64,000 nucleotides of DNA. Origin: Selaginella tamariscina (taxonomy: Eukaryota > Streptophyta > Lycopodiopsida > Selaginellales > Selaginellaceae). Below are positions 59,341 through 64,000 of this stretch, in pieces. A model generated the notes under the pieces. It was not told the origin of the DNA. It did not search any database and saw only the letters and a list, made by a program, of their open reading frames with translations. The stretch's first letter is position 1; every line of letters starts with the position of its first letter. The position numbers were made by a program, and so were the translations under genes. Location of the stretch: the NCBI GenBank assembly GCA_003024785.1, contig PUQB01000025.1:992001-1056000 (forward strand), read 5' to 3'.

Positions 59341-59431
59341 ACACTATAAATATAAATTATATAAAAACGCACACACACTTGTATAAACCCGAATATACAA
59401 AAATAATACACAGAGAGAAGTAGACGTAATT

Positions 59432-59518
59432 AACTGTCCGAAGCTCACATTTGTGTTAGTGCAAAAGAAAGATAACATTTCGTTTTAGAACCACCACAAA
59501 TGTGAGCTCTGGACAGTT
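59432..59518. repeat. 87-bp fold-back, E2 copy 2
   Basis: Arms 59432-59455 and 59495-59518, same sequence as in copy 1. Confidence 0.8.
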
Positions 59519-59626
59519 TTACATAGATTCCTAGCTTTTACTCGAAATAATATGAAGAGATGATAAAAGTAAATAAAATGAGATATGCAACTTATATATA
59601 CTAATACACATATATATTCACATGGA

Positions 59627-61195
59627 AGGTGCGGCGGGATTAATCTCGCCACCCCTTCAATGCCTCCTGAAAGAGTGGGCGGGATTAATCTCGCCACCTT
59701 TCTGGAGGCCTTGAACGGGAGTGCGGAATTAATCTTGCCACCCTTCTCGGTCTCAGAGAGAACTGGGCAGGATTTATTTCTCACACCCCTTCAGTGACTC
59801 CAGAAAGGAGGCGGGATTAATCTCGCCCACCATGTAAGGGATGGTTAAATGAATCTCGCCACCCTTCCCAGTCCCCTCCATTGGTATGTTGTAAACCTTC
59901 TACGTCTTAGACAGAAACGTTTGGGATTGGTCCAACTCACCAATGGAGGAAAAAGGGAAGGGTGGCGAGATTCATTTCTCCAACAGGCATTGAAGACTCG
60001 GCGGGATTAATCCCGCCGCCCATGGCCTTCACTCGGTCCCTATGCGGCGGGATTAATCCCGCCGGACGCCAATTCCTCGCGGAATCGGGCGGGATTAATC
60101 CCGCCGCCTAGGCACTTCAGACAGGCCAATGGCGGCGGGATTAATCCCGCCCGATTCCGAGCAGGGAATTGGCGTCCGGCGGGATTAATCCCGCCTCCCA
60201 GGCCCTTCACTCGGGCCTTAGTCGGCGGGATTAATCCCGCCGAACGCCAATGCCCTGTGCGAAATCTTGCGGGATTAATCCCGCCGCCTAGGCCCTTCAG
60301 GCAGGCCAATGGCGGCGGGATAAATCCCGCCCGATTCCGCGCAGGGCATGCGTACGCGGCGGGATTAATCCCGCCCACCATGTAAGGGATGGTGAAATTA
60401 ATCCCACCACCCTTCTCGGTTCCCTCCATTGGTATTTTGTAAACCTTCTCCGTCTCAGACAGAGTTAGTCGGGATTGATTCAACATACCAATGGGGTAAT
60501 GAAGGTTCGGAGATTAATCTCGCCACCGGGTAATGAAGGTTCGGAGGCTAATCCCGCCGCCCTCTCGTAAATCATGCGCTCACACATATATATTGGCTGC
60601 GGCATTTTTGAACAGGGATGGGTGGGGGCGGGATTAATCCCGCCGCCCAGGGAATTCACGCAGGACATGAACGGCGGGATTAATCCCGCCGCCCTCCGCG
60701 AAGGGCATGAGCGTGGGGCCGGATAAATCCCGCCGTTCATGTCCTGCGTGAATTCCCTGGGCGGCGGGATTAATCCCGCCGCTCTACGACAAACCGAAGA
60801 GCGGCGGGATTAATCCTGCCGCCCATTCCCTGTAAATGCCCTGCGCGGAATCCGGCGGGATTAATCCCGCCCATTAGAACCTTCACACAGGCCATTGCCG
60901 GCGAGATAAATCCCGCCGCATTCCGCGCAGGGCATGGATGAGCGGCGGGATTAATCCCGCCGCCGAGGCCCCTCACGCAGGCTATGGGCGGCGGGATTAA
61001 TCCCGCCGCTCTTCGGTTTGTCGTAGAGCGGCGGGATTAATCCCGCCGCCCATAGCCTGCGTGAAGGGCCTCGGCGGCGGGATTAATCCCGCCGCTCACC
61101 CATGCCTGAAGGGCCTCGGCGGCGGGATTAATCCCGCCGCCATGGCCCCAACTATATAGCGGCGGGATTAATCCCGCCGCTCGAGGGGCTTAGCG
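59627..61195. repeat. Palindrome array 1 of E2, copy 2
   Basis: The same palindrome, more uniform than in copy 1: several spots that are imperfect in copy 1 (for example 42110-42180) are perfect here (60130-60200). The number and order of units differ at 60640-61150, which suggests gain and loss of units since transposition. The larger inverted repeat is also present (60770-60810 against 60990-61035). Confidence 0.88.
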
Positions 61196-61199
61196 AGAT

Positions 61200-61861
61200 A
61201 AAAACACACACATATATATGTGTGTGTGTGTATATATATGTATGTATGTATGTATAGGAGTGTACGTGTGTGTGCAAGAGATAGATAAATAAATAAACTT
61301 ATACAGTACTGGTACACCTAATATATGTGTGTACATAGGTATATATGTGTGTATATGTATATCGTGTGTATGCGTGTGAGCGAAACAAATAAAATCATAC
61401 AGATAAACAAACACACACACACACATATATATATACACAGGAGTGTGCGTGTGTGTGCAAAGATAAAACTAATAAATAAATAAAATTATACAGATAAACA
61501 CACACATATATATGTGTGTATATAGATATATAATCTATAGAGAAAGAGAGAGAGTCTGTGAATATATAAGCATATATATAAACTAGTGTTGTATGTATGT
61601 ATATATGTATATAGGTATATATATATGTGTATATGTATATTGTGTGTATGCGTGTGTGAGCGAAACAAATAAAATCATACAGATAAACAAACACACACAC
61701 ACACACATATACATACACAGGAGTGTGCGTGTGTGTGCGAGAGATAAAACTAATAAATAAATAAAATTATACTGATAAACACACACATATATATGTGTGT
61801 ATATTATGAATATATAAGCATATATATAAACTAGTGTTGTATACTATTTGTTAATATGCAT

Positions 61862-61895
<34 letters not shown>

Positions 61896-61978
61896 GTGTG
61901 TGTGTGTGTGTGTGTGTAAAGCAGTGCGCGTGTGTGTGGGAGAGATAGATCAATAAAAAAAAATTTACAGATACTGGT

Positions 61979-62063
<85 letters not shown>

Positions 62064-62320
62064 GCAAGATCAATAAAAAAAATTTACAGATACTGGTACA
62101 CAATATATGTATGTATATATGTATATAGGTATATATATATATATGTGTATATGTATATCGTGTGTATGCGTGTGTGAGCGAAACAAATAAATCATACAGA
62201 CACATATACATACACAGGAGTGTGCGTGTGTGTGCGAGAGATAAAACTAAGAAAAAAAATTATACGCACACTCCTATACATATATACATACATACACACA
62301 CACACACACACAGATCTCAC
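61200..62320. repeat. Microsatellite field, E2 copy 2
   Basis: Same modules as 43206-44425 with different (TA)n and (TG)n lengths; the longest TA runs are at about 61865-61893 and 61985-62023. Confidence 0.85.
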
Positions 62321-62664
62321 CTGTGTGCACAGCCGCCGCCGCCGATTTCACAGCCGCCGCCTCTTGAAACCCTAAGAATATACCTAAACCCTAAAGGAAT
62401 TAAATATATATATCAACCCTAATAGAATATTCCTTCTGAGAATATACTTAAACCCTAAAAAGAATAAAATATAGATTCGCCCTAAACGAATATTCTTTCA
62501 TTATATTATTAGCGCGTGCGTGTGTGTGTGTATCACATACACCTCAAAAATATAAATCATGCAGGGATTTAACATGTGTGTGTCCATGTACACATTGCAT
62601 ATATTAATACACATAATATATACATACACACGTGTATACACACAGACATACACACATATTACAT

Positions 62665-62694
62665 GGGTTTAGGGTTTAGGGTTTAGGGTTTTGG
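62665..62694. repeat. Interstitial telomere-type repeat, only in E2 copy 2
   Basis: About three to four TTTAGGG units at 62665-62694, with no counterpart in copy 1. Confidence 0.85.
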
Positions 62695-63131
62695 ATTTAG
62701 GATGGATCATGCATGGTGTGTATGTATGAGAGAAGAGAGAGTGTTGAAAAATTATTTTTGTACACATTGCATATATTAGTACACATATATACTTACACAT
62801 ATTATACACAGATATACATACATAGTATATGAGAGAAGAGAGACAGTACATATTAATATGGATCATGCATGGTGTGTATTATACACACAGACATACATAC
62901 ATATTAGTACATAATATTAGAGAGACCGAGTACATATTATAGATCATGCATGGTGTGTATGTTTGAGAGAAGAGAGACAGTACATATTAACATGGATCAT
63001 GCATGGTGTGTATGTATGAGAGAAGACAGAAAGTACACATATATACATACAGAGTACACATATATACATGCACACGTGTATACACACAGACATACATACA
63101 TATTACATGAGTAAATTCATTGTGTTACATA

Positions 63132-63174
63132 TTAGGGTTTAGGGTTTAGGGTTTAGGGTTTAGGGTTTAGGGTT
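63132..63174. repeat. Interstitial telomere-type repeat, E2 copy 2
   Basis: Six TTTAGGG units at the place where copy 1 has four. Confidence 0.9.
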
Positions 63175-64000
63175 TGCTCCCAACAAGCTTAATATAAATA
63201 TTACACATGTAAATTCAATGTGTTACATATACACAGATTGAGTACATATATCATACATGCGTTGAACATGATGTTTTCAATAAAGAAGCAACATATTTCT
63301 TCAGTTTGGTTTAGGGTTGTGCATGTGTGTGCATATGTGTTTTTGTAAGTTCTTGTAATGCGTGTGTAAATTTATGATTGTGTTTATATATGTGTGCAAA
63401 ACAAACATCGAATAATTAAGAAAATAAAATTAATAAACACACTAGGAACATATTTTAAATTATACATAATAATATATGATTTTATCTAATATATAGCCAT
63501 ATATAGTTTTAATAATATATATTAATTTAATATTGATAAAAAGGTTTAACATTGAAATATTCTTGAAATAATAAGAAATTAATTGAGAAAATCCCATTAA
63601 TATATACAAATGTAAATTAAGTACTCAAATAATTAACTAAATTAATTATCATAATCATGTTTAATATTGGAATATTCTTGGAATAATAAGAAAATAATAA
63701 AGAATATCCCATTAATATAAAGAAGATTAATTACTCAAGTAATTAAGGAAATGATATTAATATATATATTATTAAAACTATATATGACTATATATTAGAT
63801 AAAATGATGTATTATTATGTATAATTTAAAATATGTTCATAGTGTGTATTAATTTAATATTGATAATAAGGTTTAACACATGAATATTCTTGAAATAATA
63901 ACAAATTAATTGAGAAAATCCCATTAATATATACAAATGTAGAATAATTACTGCAATAATTAAGAACAAGACTAATTTAATTATGATAATCAGGTTTAAT

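Larger units (their letters stand above)
54456..64000. mobile_element. E2 copy 2, cut by the right window edge
   Basis: Nearly identical to 36400-45980 in order and sequence. It includes the phosphatase, the ParB-methyltransferase gene, palindrome array 1, the microsatellite field and the AT-rich interior. Array 2 and the transposase lie beyond the window. Differences from copy 1 are single-base changes, indels in repeats, and extra telomere-type and 'ggatcatgcatggtgtgtatg' units. Confidence 0.88.
62321..64000. other. AT-rich E2 interior, copy 2, no gene recognised
   Basis: Collinear with 44426-45980. It has an extra block at about 62660-62880, with a further telomere-type run and 'ggatcatgcatggtgtgtatg' units. 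Confidence 0.6.

Noticed and set aside
36400..64000. Simple segmental duplication instead of two E2 insertions
   Set aside because: The two copies have different flanks, start at the same base, and the starting base is the end of an inverted repeat.

Overview
The window is repeat-rich nuclear DNA from a land plant. It has an A-type plant cytochrome P450 family, Ty3/gypsy elements with a chromodomain, TTTAGGG interstitial telomere-type repeats and GT-AG introns. The introns I could place are very short (44-65 bp). I cannot name the species; a non-flowering plant is a guess. There are no bacterial operons and I saw no tRNA or rRNA genes.

The backbone is a tandemly triplicated P450 segment on the minus strand: copy A (2172-3732), copy B (6295-16157) and copy C (about 51230-52761), each with homologous flanks. 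All three carry lesions. Into this backbone several elements have inserted. (1) An 8.3 kb Mutator-like element (MULE, 6932-15260) lies in the intron of P450-B with an 8-bp target duplication. (2) A block of chromodomain Ty3/gypsy elements lies between B and C: one on + (19683-25409), a deleted fragment on - (25593-27300), a complete one on - (27385-33354), plus a truncated one at the left edge. (3) A 14.8 kb element, here called E2 (36400-51175), lies just downstream of P450-C. A second E2 copy starts at 54456 and runs off the right edge.

The most interesting content is the cargo. The MULE carries a SWIM-type MULE transposase on - and, divergently, a spliced gene joining a ParB-like domain to a beta-class (N6/N4-type) DNA methyltransferase-like domain. 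E2 is bounded by 27-bp inverted ends. It encodes an RNase-H-fold transposase-like protein (DUF7869-like), a second and very divergent ParB plus methyltransferase-like gene, and an FCP1-like HAD phosphatase. Both elements also carry large arrays of element-specific palindromes: GCCGACTGA...TCAGTCGGC hairpins in the MULE leader, and dozens of GGCGGGATTAATCCCGCC palindromes in E2. One E2 palindrome lies inside an intron of its own ParB gene. Two unrelated transposon types thus share the combination 'transposase + ParB-methyltransferase + private palindrome array'. I infer a self-marking, anti-silencing or copy-maintenance module. I know of no description of it, but I could not search.

Most coding regions carry single-base frameshifts, often in homopolymer runs, and the two E2 copies carry different lesions in the same genes. 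Either the elements are decaying or the assembly holds residual indel errors. The gene models should be read with that in mind.
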